From contig RPFO01001147.1 of the NCBI GenBank assembly GCA_009746045.1, positions 52,736 through 116,735 of the forward strand: 64,000 nt of DNA, given 5' to 3'. Under the pieces are notes generated by a model that saw only the letters and a program-made list of their open reading frames with translations, was not told where the DNA came from and made no database searches. The position numbers were made by a program, and so were the translations under genes. The stretch comes from Mesostigma viride. Taxonomy: Eukaryota > Streptophyta > Mesostigmatophyceae > Mesostigmatales > Mesostigmataceae. Of this stretch, positions 18,690 to 30,646 are shown in pieces. The number at the start of each line of letters is the position of its first letter. Position 1 is the first letter of the stretch.

Positions 18690-21600
18690 TTACTTCTTGC
18701 TCTGGTAGTGCAGGAAGACGGCCACCGAGACAACCCTGCACAGACAAAGCAAAGCACAAGACATTTCCAATAGCGAAGGATGCAAATGGCTGCATGGTAA
18801 GATCTCGCGGTGGATCCTGGGGTGTACAAAAACAAAAGGGACAAAGACTGTGAATGAGCCTTTCCTTGCAAAGTAGCCATGTAAGCTCCAGGGCGACCCC
18901 GGGCGTATGACACAACCTGCTCACCACATGCCCCTTGGTGCTTCATGCTGCTGCCTCATCTGCTTCCACATGCATCTACTGCTCGACCGGACCAGTGCGG
19001 ATGACCTCTGCGTGCTTTTGTTTGCCTTGGTACGTGCATGCACTCACGTTTCACGAAACGCCGCGTGTGATGGTATGAAATGTGGACAACACTAAGTAAA
19101 GACATGAAAGCAGCAGATATCCTCAACATAACGCAAATGCAGGTAGCCGGCGTATCCCGCGCGCGGCGTCCACTTACGAGGTGCCGAGCACAAAGGGCAG
19201 CGTGAGCTTGAAGCCGAAGAGCGGGATGGCGATGAGCGTGGTCAGCAGCATGGCCACACTGGTGGAGTAGACCTTCACAATGTTGTCCGCAAACTTCATG
19301 ACCATCGAGACCGCGATGCCACTGCAGCGGGCAGAGGGGGACAGGGGACAAGGGGGACAAGGGAGAGGAAAGGAGGGATTGGGGCACAAACGGCAAGGGG
19401 AGCAAAGGGGGAAAGGATGAGAAGAGAAGCACTTAGGAGGCAAGGGCGGGGAGCAGGGGGGGCAAGAGGAAAAGAGGAGATGGAAGGGGTTGGGGCCAGA
19501 GCAAAGCAGAAGGGTGCAGAAGGGACAGGCTGGGAAACAGGAGAGCCAAGATGCCATGACTTGAAGCTAAATCAGCTTCATGAATCAGCTTCATGAGGTA
19601 ATGGGAGATGAGTACGGGAGGAATGCCACTGGCACAAGCAGCAGGCATCCAGCAAGTGCCCTTCCGCTGGCGAATGGTTCTATGCCTAACCAGAATTAGC
19701 TAATTGGCGTAGTTGGCTAACGAAGGGACACCCTTGTGCTTGCATCTGACTGAGAGCCAGGCGTGGACCTTGCACCAGACGAATAACCCCCTCTGTTAAT
19801 CCAGTGCATCGGGCAAGCGTGAGAACTCCACCGTTGCACGAGAACATGACGTACAATGCAGAGCCACAGATCCATGAACATCCCCCAGAAATGCAAGGTG
19901 AAACAAAGAACCCCATCGCAATGACCATTAGCTGTAACCAAAGCTGACACAGCCATGACCTGATACCTTCCAGCCTGGTTGACGAGAACCTACATACTGA
20001 CTATAAACTGCCACGTGTAAGTGCGACAATACTCTCATCAGCACGTGCAAATGCTGCGGGCGTACCTCATGGCGTGGTTGCAGATCATCACGAATGTGGT
20101 GGCGGTGTAGCCATAAAAGAAGCCCCTGCAGCGCACAGCAGGAAGGCGAGCAAGGCGTAGACGAGCCATAGCAAGGACAATCATCGTGAGACGTGATGGC
20201 TAATGTGATGCAAGAAAAGCCAACGAGTCAGCACGAGCCAAACAGTTGCAGCACAATCAAACAACAAACAAAACCCACCATAGCAGGCCAAGTATGCCCC
20301 ACACTCATAATTTCTTCCACTCACAGGCCTGTCAATCTCGGACCATCACGCACAAGACAACACTGCGCATGTCACGATCTGGCCCGATGAGTTCCATGGT
20401 GTACAGCCTGGTCACCAGGCTCCAGGCACATAGCCCATGCCTGCACGGGCCCGCATCTGCACCTCCCCCAACCCTTCCAATCCCATTCCCTCATTTCCCC
20501 CTTCCCCCACAAACCATGCAGATACGGGCTCCGAGGTTTTGTGCTCCATGCGTCCCGTATGGGAACACATGTCACACCAGTTTATGAGAACCCGCACGCC
20601 TCACCTCTCGATGACCTGGTCACTGTCCTGCATGAAGATGGCCAGCACATTGAAGAAGATGCCGAACACGTAGAGGTACACGTTCTGCACGTTGATGTTG
20701 CGCTGCGGGCGCTTCTTGATGATCAGCTGCGGGAGTGCGGCAAGGTGGTTGGTACAGGAGGCCATGTGGTGCAGAAGCAGGGAAATAACAGGGTTAGGGT
20801 TAGGAGAGAACGCGGTGGTTGGTACGGGAGTGCATGCGGTGCAGAACGGGGGCGAAGGGGGCAGGCGCCGGGATCGTGGCAGTAGGACACGCGGCAGAGA
20901 AGTGGGAGGGTAGCAAAGGGTAAAGGGATGGGGAGAGGTGGGGTACATATAGGAAGTTTGATGAATTTGCATTGAAAGGCCAGGGTCATGGCCACGCTTG
21001 TTGTGCTATCCAGCGCGCTGCAATGGCCCATGAAACCAACTTGTTCCCTTCAAGCCCTGTGGGGTCTTCCCTTTGCTGCGTCCCACGGTTTGCTCTTTCT
21101 AGCAGCTCCGCACCATTACACACAGAGTGCAGAGACCAGCAGGTGGGAATATGGGCTGCGTAGAAACAAGACTGCCGCAAGGGAGCTGTCCATCCAAGTC
21201 ATCCACGTGCCCATCTGCCTAAGGGACGTTGATTAATCACATGGGAGGTATTACTCGGTGGATCAAGCCTACGCATGCCCCAATGGTTAACAGACAATGA
21301 TAATGGATATACAAACATGTTGAAAATGGTTTGGACCATCCCATCTCCCAGACATGCTCTTAGCAGCAGCTACCACGGCAAAGCGCGGCATGTGCCCAGC
21401 CGCAGACCACCAAAGAGTCATCCACACGACATCCGATGCCATCATGCGGGAACCTTGGCCACGCCCTACGTTGGCTGTCGGCCATCACATGATGTGTAAA
21501 ACTAGCCACAAGCAGGACAACATTAGACCAGCCCCCCTTGCCCACGCACCTCCGTGTACACTCCCGCGGCACCGCTGAGAATGGCCATGACGACCGCCAT

Positions 21601-24600
21601 GATGTAACCGGCGATGGGCGTCTCAAAGACATGCTCCGAACTGGGGGGTTTTGGGGCCGGGGGGGGGGGGGGGCGGGGCAAGCCACATTGTGGGTAGGTG
21701 GGGGTGGGGTATAGTGGGGTTGGCCAACATCAATAACACATTACAACATGCATCGAGTCCACATGCCCCATGCATCTTGAACAATCCACCGTATGACGAT
21801 GGCTAATCAACGCGGAATGAAACGCAGCTACCGCCCTGGCCCCCCTCAGCAAAGCCTCATGGCGGTCACCGTGGCTTGCACCCGAAATGCTGAGCGACTC
21901 CAAACGTCGGCCGCTTCCCTGCACTAGGAAACTTGCTTGCCAGAGAGACCAAAGCCACTGTCCACTCCATGCACCTGTACCGCCTTGCAAACGGCTTTCT
22001 ATTCGTCTCAAACATTTGCGTCCCCAAACAGGCTGGGCAGGCGCTGCCAAATAATATAAAATGCCACGTAGAGATAACCAAGGCCAAGGATGCCTGGCTC
22101 CCAGGCTGCCCACCCCACCAAGGTGGATCCAACAAACCATACAGCACTGCTCCCTGGTACAGCACAGTGGCCAACTGGCTAGTGAGATAACATGGACCCG
22201 CAGCTCAGACTCTCACCAGCTGTTCCTCCCTATCATGCAAATGCACGCACATACCATGTTCACAAAGAAAGCCACATGTGCGTGCCGAACTCACTGGCTG
22301 GTCATCTGCGCAATTGTGCACCCGAGTGCCAGCAGCGTGAGCGCCGACCACTGGATCGAGTTGAGCCTGGCGCACGCACGCATGACCGCACGCACACAGC
22401 AGAACACGTGGGCACAAGGGCACACAAGGGTCAGACACGCCCACAATACAATTTAAGCACACACCAGTCCACATGAATGCGTCCAAACACAGGCATATGC
22501 GCGTTCAGACCCAAATGCATGATCCAAAAAAATCCAGCAAAAACACAAGGGTCGGTCGGCGCAGACATGAACACACACGGCACGGGGGCCACGGGCATAC
22601 ACCCCCCGCATTGGTAGGTTTACTAAATAATTATGAGGCTGGGCGCCGGCCAGCTGCAAACGATAAATAAAACAAAAGAATTTTAATTAACTAATTCCCG
22701 AGTGTACTGACCTGTAGTTTTTGAAGCTACCAAACAAATAAAGAAAGTGTAAATAAATTGTTTGACTGCCAAGAGCACTTCTTTTGCGTTAAAAAACAAA
22801 GAAATATTAAATCTCTGGCTGCAAAATGTGCTTCTACTAGCCGTAAGAGCATTGCATCCGGCTGGGTTATACAAAACAAACAAAGAATTATTAAATTTCG
22901 CAGCCGGTTTAACGGTTGTTCGGTAACCAAACAAACAAACTAATAATTAATTAATTGGGCCGACACAGTAGCACTTTCAACCAATAAAACGCTAATGTCT
23001 AATTCCGAACGGCCTTTTGGCTGAACTGAATTAAAACTACCAATGCGGGGGGTGTATCTCGCCACACACGAGCGCAAGTGGGCAGGAGGACGTACGACAT
23101 GGGGCATGGGAGGACAACAGGGGAGGATGCACAACAAGGGTTGTCAAGAATATGTCCGGCCGCACAAATGAAAAGCAGGCGTGAGAGGGTCATGCCCACG
23201 AGTAATGAAATGACACCAATGTCCCGCCCTCACGGTGCGCTAGAGCCATGTGCGTGGCCGTGGGCAGCACACAAGCATGGATCAGGTCCAGCGGGTAGAG
23301 GCCGGTCCAGCTGATGGGCCGACCGCGTTTTGGGACAGCGGCTAGTTGTCAATTGGCCAACAAAGTGACCGACCCAAGTCGTTCATGAGCCATTGCCCAA
23401 CGTGTCTGATGTTGTCCCATCCTTTGGCACCCACGCACCCTATGGGACATTGAAACACAGGTGAAGCTGAGTGCATTGGCTTCTCTACTCCTGACCATTT
23501 CAACTTTTCAGTCAGAACTGCCACCATTACAGTGCTTTCCAGTCAGAACTGCCACCATTACAGTGCTGTTTCGCCTCCCTTGGAATGCAACAAACAGGTG
23601 AGCATCGCCTCCGGCGGCCAAACCTCACACCAAACAGACACCTTCCTCCTCACGACCAACCCAAGGCGGGCCCCAGGCACTGGTACACACAGCGCGTGTG
23701 CGGCAGTGCAACTCACTTCCTCTTAAGGAATAGCCGGTAGAGGATGCCCGTGGAGATGATGTTGAGGTTTTTGAGGATCTGGTAGCTGGGCGCATCCACG
23801 TACAGGAAGATGTAGTACTGCAGGGCAGGCAGGCAGGGGGGGGAAGGGAACGCCAAACAAAGGGGGGGGGGGGGGGGGGAATGCGCGCAAAGGGAACGGA
23901 GGCATGGTGAGAACACGCGTAAGGGAAGAGGGACAGGCAAGGCAGAGAATTGCAGGCAGCACACGCACCCATCAGGCCACGCTGGATAGGGGGGAAAGGG
24001 AGGAGGGAGGGGGGGGGGGGGGGGGGGAAGCAAGCTGTCACACGCGGGAGTACCGTGTCCATGTGAGGGCTACCCAGTGGGAATCCAACAACAGTTGGCT
24101 TGCCACGCTAGCCGAAAAACATGCCTGTCCACGCAGGTTGCCTATCCAAAAGTGCCTATCGCAACAAACAGCACATGGCACCTAATTAGGGGCAGCTATG
24201 CCAGAATGCACGGTCTATTTATTCGTAAAGCAATTAGGCGCGACCGTGCCAGACTAGAAGGCTCAGCATCTCTACGCAGCGAATCTGGTAGCTCCCTGTG
24301 CCATGCTGCCTTGATCGTGCGTGCTACACGGTCTGCGCACACCGGATGCATCACGCCCGGTGCAGCACTTTAATACAGGCCGTCTGCAGCTCCCACCACA
24401 TAAAGTGGGCGATGGGAAGGTGCTGCGTAAGGCACTGACGAGGAGCTGCCTGCCTCATCATCGGCGCTCACCTGCAGCAGGTTCTTGAACAGGTAGAGCG
24501 CGGCGGGGATGGGGAACACGCTGATCTCCGACCATGTCGTGCTCAGCCTGGGCGTAGGGCATAGGGGCAAGGGCGTAGGGCAAGGGGTAGGGCAGGGTGC

Positions 24601-26158
24601 AGGAAGATCAGCAGAAGTCAAGAGCCAGAGCAGTGGCGAGGGTAAGGGGAAAAACAATGAAATCGGCAGATGTAGGGGCACCGGTGAGGGGCGAGAGCGA
24701 GGGAATCCATAGGGCAAGAGTAGGGAGAAGAGCAGAGAAAGGTGCAGGGATCCAGCAGGGTGGGTGATGCAATGGAGAAACAAACGGGGAGAACTGCCAT
24801 CACGAGATGGGAGGGGCAGTTGGTGCAGGCTGGGCCAGAAAGGGGCAAAACAAAGATGCAGGCGAGGTAGGAAGGGTGAAACATGAAGGAACCAGACACC
24901 AAACATGCAAAGAAAGAGTCGTCCAGATGCCACAGGCAGCGATTTCATGCAAACCACAAAAAATGGCCACGTGCACATTCCTTGTTACCCTGCGGTGCTA
25001 ACAAAAAGGACGAGTGGCCAGGCAATGCAAAGCAACAGCTAGAAGACATGGCCACGGCAGCCGTCCATCGACCCAAAATATATAAATCCACAGTAAACTG
25101 CTGCCTGAGTAAAAAATCACTATTTGTGCTGGCCAACTGTGATAAGAATGCAAGTATAGAGGGAGCGCACCCAACCACTTCCCCCTACACTTGCCATCAG
25201 AAAGCATGCATGGGGCCCATCAACCATCGACCATGGTGGGTGAAAGGCAGCTGCATCTACCGCAATGCTGACCCTCCGCAAACCTTTTGCACTCACTTGT
25301 TGTCCTCATTAATGCCCTCCCTCCGCCAGACTTGCATCAGCGCGAGCAGCGACAAGGCACATTTTGTTATTTCCACCTGCAGAGCCCAAGGTACACCGGA
25401 AAACAGCAAGAGATATGCATGAGGATCAAGACATGATGATTTCATAATGCCAGATCCAGGCAAGCCATCGCCCATTCAACTCACCAACCATACCCACGCT
25501 GCTGCTTGCCCCGACATGCAAACCAGCACTCCAGGCCCCCAAACCTGTTAACCTCCACCCCTGCCCCCCCCAACACCACCACCCCTCACCCTCGCCACCC
25601 GCAACCCCCTGATCCCATCTCGCCCTCCACCACTTCACTCTATAATGCAAACGAACGGCCAATGTGGCTGGCCTCTCGATGCTGTCCGCTGGATACATAC
25701 TCTTTCTCGGACCAGAGTGTGAGGGCAAGGCTTGCTTGCGTGCCATCCTGTGCATGCCTGCCCCGCACACCATCAAGCACATTCCAAAACGGTATTATAA
25801 CAGCACGGCGCAAAACGCCTGGAAGTCCTGCCATCGAGGCAGGCACCCACACGACGGCAATGAGTAATCAGTAAGCATTTGCACGGGCACTTGCCATGCA
25901 ATGCCCAGGAGACAACCAGCCATGCAATGCCATTTGCGTGCTCCACCACCCAACGCTACCGCACCTGCTCTATCTTTTTTGTTGCGTGAACACGTCTCCC
26001 ATATATACTGGCAGGGCGCGGCACCCACATACCATGCAGTTGGCGGTCGTGACACTGTACTCATACGCCCCTTCCCGTTTTGAATACGCAATGAGGATAC
26101 CCTGGGATGACGTCAGCAGCGTCAGCGCCAAAGTGACCACCGTCCTGGAAGAGCACAG

Positions 26159-26189
<31 letters not shown>

Positions 26190-26801
26190 GCAACTGCAAT
26201 CGTAAGCGCAAACACGCACACGAACACAAGGCCACCGCGCAGGCATAACACCACACAGGATTCGAGCAACGCGCCAAATGTGAGAACAGGGATGCATGCA
26301 GGACTGCACCTTGCCATTTGCCAGCACTTGGCATGGGAAAATCAGCTGGACAACCGAAAGCAAGGCGCTGATACCCATACCACCAAGAATACTTTCATTC
26401 TCACACAAGCTAATGCCAGTAAGGCCTAATGCTTTACAATGTGCACCTGTCACAGTGGCCCCTGACCATGAAAAAACACGGTAACGCCATTCTACATCCA
26501 AGACTGCCATGGCATGCTGGCAAAAGTCCTTCATTTCTCAATTGGTGCAGGATGCTATATAAGCACGGGCAGATGACGGCTGCGCTGGGCTCGACAGTAA
26601 CAGAAGCTAGAGTATCACAGTAAGACGCCCACTGCTCCAGAAAAACACAGCAAAACGCGTGTACTAGAACAAGATGACCTTATATCGTGCACAACATGTT
26701 CCGGTGAGACAGCGCTGTCATGCGGCACCAATGCTCATGGCAGGCAGGCAGTAAAGTAGCTCACCTCTTGCCGATCAATGCGACCGTTGACTTGGGACCC
26801 C
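18690..26801 (-). CDS. Nucleotide-sugar transporter, plant CMP-sialic-acid-transporter-like (SLC35A) family, split gene
   Basis: I assembled exons by homology and GT-AG signals with consistent phases: 26144-26033, 25376-25297, 24547-24472, 23817-23717, 22366-22295, 21640-21550, 20726-20605, 20125-20066, 19321-19178 and 18735-18690 (stop TAA). A short exon ending at 26765, perhaps 26801-26765, precedes them. The resolved part is about 300 residues and the start exon is not resolved. Signatures are LTSSQGILIAYSKREGAYEYSVTTAN, YYIFLYVDAPSYQILKNLNIISTG, IIKKRPQRNINVQN and VMKFADNIVKVYSTSVAMLL (each split from its exon). The family exchanges nucleotide-sugars for nucleotide monophosphates across Golgi/ER membranes through about ten TM helices. 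It looks intact, and its introns contain a MITE and poly-G tracts. Substrate cannot be inferred. Confidence 0.88.
21660..21673. repeat. Poly-G tract next to a splice acceptor
   Basis: A G run on the plus strand (poly-C on the sense strand) lies about 20 nt upstream of the acceptor of the exon at 21640. It doubles as a polypyrimidine tract for that intron. Confidence 0.8.
22600..23054. mobile_element. MITE with TA target duplication in a transporter intron
   Basis: The ends are inverted repeats beginning CACCCCCCGCATTGGTAG, flanked by TA at 22598-22599 and 23055-23056. The length is about 455 bp, AT-rich inside, with no coding sequence. The TA duplication suggests a Tc1/mariner-type parent. 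It lies in the largest intron (22367-23716) and accounts for much of that intron's extra length. Confidence 0.75.
23509..23570. repeat. 31-bp direct duplication in an intron
   Basis: The word CAGTCAGAACTGCCACCATT and the following bases occur twice with a period of 31. It is a simple local duplication inside the transporter gene. Confidence 0.75.
23863..24028. repeat. Two poly-G tracts upstream of a splice acceptor
   Basis: G runs at about 23863-23879 and 24010-24027 lie in the intron before the exon at 23817. Read on the sense strand they are poly-C tracts, the nearer one about 45 nt from the acceptor. Confidence 0.75.
26159..26183. repeat. CA dinucleotide repeat at a splice acceptor
   Basis: A (CA)n run, TG on the sense strand, sits about 15 nt upstream of the acceptor of the exon starting at 26144. 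Length variation here could affect splicing of the transporter. Confidence 0.8.
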
Positions 26802-28213
26802 CTGATATATTCAACAAAGTCCGCAGACAAATCCATAGGAATGGGTAAAAACATCAGCGATGCAAACTGAGTAAAACCACCAAGCATCATCCCTAGACCT
26901 GGCCTGCATGATCTGCGAGCTGGCCACCTGAAAACACATGATTGTACGTACGATCCACCACACTAGGAGGACTAAACTACAAAAAAACGCAGCAAGGCAG
27001 TTCGCTTGGCTGCCGAGATCGGCGCGCAAGAAAGCCTGGGTAGCTGTCACAAGCCATGAAGAGTTCCAAACAAGCGAGCAGGCACTTTCGCCATTTCAGA
27101 CATGCAAGAAGGGGGACGCAAAACGGCATACCATCTGCAATGAGGGGAGCTTTCTCTTCTGAAGAGACCATCTTGGGCTATATCACCGCTGGGCATAATC
27201 GAGGACACAGACGTGGCAAAGTGCGGGCATTACAGTCCACGATCGCAAATTTGAAAAGTAAGCCCAGAACAGCAGAGCATCTTAGTGTGCTCGCGGCATT
27301 CTGAACCCAGACGGAGGCTCTGAACAGTCAGCCTGTCACATGAAGGCTCTCGATACTTCACGAACAGAAAGCTACTGCCGTCCCGGCTGGCATCCAACAG
27401 AGAAACTCGAAATGTAGCGTTCATTAAATTCCAAGCAGCTGTGCATAGCACTCCAAAAAGCAACAATCATCCCTGACCACATCACACCAGCGATGCGATT
27501 CGGGTCTTGGCCTAAATGACGCAACAGCAAGTGCGCTGCGAAGTGTCGCTACCTATGCTGACGAGAATACTCGAAGAAACGCTTAACACTCCGCAGTCAA
27601 CTACACACGTAAGCCCGTATCCTAAGGAAAAAACAAATATATAAATAAGCATTTGACCATGGGAGAGCTTACCAATCGTGCGCTGTCCGCGCTGGTCCTA
27701 TGCACCGCCTCCGTTAGAGGCCTGCTTGCTTGCAATGCGAAAACTGGCCAGCACCATAAAGCGGATTCATGGCGCGGGCAAGTCCGGCAGGCGAGCAATT
27801 ACTGGCCATGAGGCCGAGCATTGGCGGGTCAAGAGACCATGACGCGATCAGAAAATGCGGTGAAGATCCGGCCGCTGCCTAGTAGGTAGTGCCTAACTGC
27901 CTAGTTCCCCTGGCGCGGCGATTCACAGCACATTCTGCGGATCGAGGAATCGCAGTGTCAGTTCCGTTCAGATGAGGTTGACTGTTGACAGTCCGTCCGT
28001 CCGTCAGTCAAGTTATCGTTCCAACGCCAGGTGTGAGGTGGCCGGCAGATCACATACAGATTATACAGTCATTCACGCCTTAAGTTGGGTTGGCTTAAGT
28101 TGGGTTCACGCCTTATGTTGGGTCGAATTGAATTCTGGCGTTCTTAGTTCAAAGTAGTTCAGAATACTATGTTTTAGTATCTTTAGTTCAAATTAGTAGA
28201 ATTTAGTAGAGTC
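26802..28213. other. Presumed 5' region of the transporter gene
   Basis: The first exon and promoter should lie here. A good splice donor, ATTG followed by GTAAGC, occurs on the minus strand near 27674, and an ATG-initiated frame begins on the minus strand near 27812, but neither can be joined to the resolved exons with confidence. No other gene is supported. Confidence 0.4.
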
Positions 28214-28275
28214 ATTCACGCCTTAAGTTGGGTTGACCCCTCAAAAACCACGAACCCAACTTAAGGCGTGAATGA
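28214..28275. repeat. Inverted repeat around CACGCCTTAAGTTGGGTT
   Basis: The arm CATTCACGCCTTAAGTTGGG occurs at about 28214 and as its reverse complement ending near 28273, separated by a 15-nt loop. A third direct copy lies near 28073. Together they could form a strong hairpin of over 20 bp. Confidence 0.75.
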
Positions 28276-28306
28276 CTGTAGATTCACCTTCGGGGAAATG
28301 GGTATA

Positions 28307-28609
28307 CCGTAGTGGCTCTTATATCAGTACGCCTAATTATGTACGAATCGACCCCGTACAGGCCGAAAAAAAACCTCCTTCCGGCCTCGTACATCCCAAG
28401 ATATCACCCTCAGATTCTACGATATACTTATGAGGGGCATCCATATGTTGTCCCTAGGGTACTGCCTCCCAAACAAATATACCTACGATATACCCTTACG
28501 ATATACCTACGTACACTAAGAAAAAATCCCCAAAACCCCGTACGCGTAACAAAAATCGCTAAAAGCCCTCGTACGATAATTAAGCGTACACATATAAGAG
28601 CCACTACGG
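28307..28609. mobile_element. MITE with perfect 18-bp TIRs and TA duplication
   Basis: The termini are CCGTAGTGGCTCTTATAT and its exact reverse complement, flanked by TA at 28305-28306 and 28610-28611. The length is about 303 bp with no coding sequence. The short sequence GACTGTAGATTCACCTT occurs on both sides (28274-28290 and 28639-28655). The site lies in the interval between the divergent transporter and Sec61-beta genes. Confidence 0.75.
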
Positions 28610-29106
28610 TATTTTATTAGCCAATTACGGACCAAAGAGACTGTAGATTCACCTTGGATTCACAGTCAGTTTTACAAGGGTGTTTCCACACTCGACTTAA
28701 GTTACATACTGTAGCTCGGAACCCCCTGGACTCAGAGCTGTGTGATGGATGTTGATGTTGTCCCGCCTGGGCGCCCGGCGCGGCGTCGCGTCGCGTGTGC
28801 CAACTGCCAAGTCGGCAAGGCAATGAGCCAAGCAAAGACACAAAGCCCAACATCGCGGGCAGCGCGAGTGTTACATGGTTAGAATGTGCCAGATGCCATC
28901 AACGCCCGCTTGACTGCTTGGTTGCACCCAAGCGGTCGCCAGCAAAGCGCGGGCACTGGGCAGACCTGTCCCGCTCGCCGAGGGCAGAAGCACAGCAAGA
29001 ACCCAGCATCGCGTGTTGGCGAACAACTGCTTGAAGGGGTGACCCATTAAAACAGGGAAAAAGTGGGCAAGTTGCCACGGAGAAGGGGACAAAATCATCA
29101 GGAAAA

Positions 29107-29433
29107 ATGGTGAAAGCATCGCCAGGACAAACCTCCACAATCGTGCCCCGTGGGTCAGGGGCGGCCACACGTAGCGGGCCCAGCAGTGCACCTCCTGGCC
29201 GGGGAGCCACTACAGGTCCGCTTCGCCGGCGTAGACCAGCGGGCAGCGCATCCAGTGCAGGTGGCGCTGGAAATATGAGCGGCGGTATGCTCAGATTCTA
29301 CACCGATGATGCGCCCGGTCTGAAAATCTCACCCACGGTTGTGCTGGTTATGAGTGTCTGCTTCATCGGCTTCGTAACATTGCTCCACGTGGTTGGCAAA
29401 CTATATGCTCTGCGGCAAAGTGATGCGCAGTAG
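29107..29433 (+). CDS. SEC61B: Protein transport protein Sec61 subunit beta
   Basis: A complete single-exon gene of 108 residues. The N-terminal half is a Gly/Ser/Pro/Arg-rich cytosolic segment. The hallmark [20 protein letters not shown] (residues 64-83) leads into one transmembrane helix (about 77-99) ending GKLYALRQ. Sec61-beta is the tail-anchored small subunit of the ER protein-conducting channel, where it assists the Sec61 alpha/gamma translocon. Length and layout match plant and algal homologues. It is divergent from the transporter gene across a roughly 1-2 kb interval holding a MITE. No defects are visible. Confidence 0.95.
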   Translation: MVKASPGQTSTIVPRGSGAATRSGPSSAPPGRGATTGPLRRRRPAGSASSAGGAGNMSGGMLRFYTDDAPGLKISPTVVLVMSVCFIGFVTLLHVVGKLYALRQSDAQ

Positions 29434-30642
29434 GCAATTTAAAGACCAGTCTTGGCGAGGAAGATCACTGGACAGCCTTGAACGTGGGGGCGCCCTTGTG
29501 GGTCACTGCCGCAGCATGGCCACAAGAGTGCTGGCCCAGCTGAGATGGTTTCGGACTCCATCTGCTCGGGTGACGCCAAAATTATCGCCCAGTGCAATCC
29601 CATAGCAATGCCTGGGATGCAGACGTGGGGTTGTGGAATGTCACGCGGCCTAAGAGAATGATCTTACAAGCTGCGGTTTGCATGATCTGGCAGTCCCATT
29701 TGGCAAGGCTGCGTGTGGTCGTCTTATCTGGGGATACATGGCTGGCGAGTACGAACTTTCAATAATAATTGACGTCCCGCAAGCGACTCAGCCTGCCGTG
29801 CTGGCATATGGCTGCCGATGGCTACCTGCTAAGGACTTGGGACATCCTACAATACTTCTATTAGAAAACGAGGCGAACGTGGAAAGATTATCTTGTTATG
29901 GATAGTTCATTGCTTTGCCATGCATTCTGGCAAGGGCCTCCTAACATGATCTGGACCAGGGTGTATTTTGTGGTCCATTCCACTTCAGAAAAGTTGCCAG
30001 CTCTATCAACGAGACAACCAGCTCTATTTTTGTATAGGCGATGCATGGGCCGCATCAATTGGTGCCGTCCTGTCCTGCTCCAGCTGGTGTGTCATGCCAC
30101 CGACAGCCACCACCTGTGCTGTTTAGGCAGGGCAGCCTATTCTTTTTTCTGTAACTGATGTAAACTGCTAATGGTTCCATCTGGAGGAGTTCATCCCACG
30201 TCAATAATATTACAAAGTGTGTTAAGAATTCTTGGGCATGCAGATCTTGAAGAACTGCCGTAGATTGAATGGTGCCTCTTATGTCCAAACTCATTGTTTG
30301 CAGTGAAAGAAGTTTTCTTTATGGATCCATTGTGATTGTTGTTGCACACATGTGTGAGACATTTGTGCATTTTAGATACATGTCAGCTGCGCCTTCCCGC
30401 AGCCTGTCAGCTTCCTTGTTGACAACTCCACTTACTCATGCGGAGCCGTGTAGCAAATGCCCGTACCTACTCATTGCGCAGCTTCATGTGCTGCGCGCAT
30501 AGTTTGACAAGCAACCGTCATGCAACTGAGTGATTTGGCAAGGGTTGTTGTGACAGCTGGCAAGTCTTGCTAGATGTGCCCATGTGTACACATATAACAT
30601 CGCCTCGATCTGCCTCACCATATCCCAGCAATGACCCCTTAC
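29434..30642 (+). other. Sec61-beta 3' region and intergenic sequence
   Basis: No gene is supported. TGTAA, the usual chlorophyte poly(A) word, occurs twice near 30152-30165. If used, it would imply a 3' UTR of about 700 nt, not unusual for green algae. Confidence 0.4.
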
Positions 30643-30646
30643 TTAA

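Noticed and set aside
24370-24978. 202-residue minus-strand ORF as a separate gene
   Set aside because: It is intron read-through around the transporter exon 24547-24472.
26766-26850. MDLSADFVEYIRGSQVNGRI as the transporter N-terminus
   Set aside because: It is open and ends at a good donor, but it is out of phase with the next exon (TVVTLALTLLTSS).
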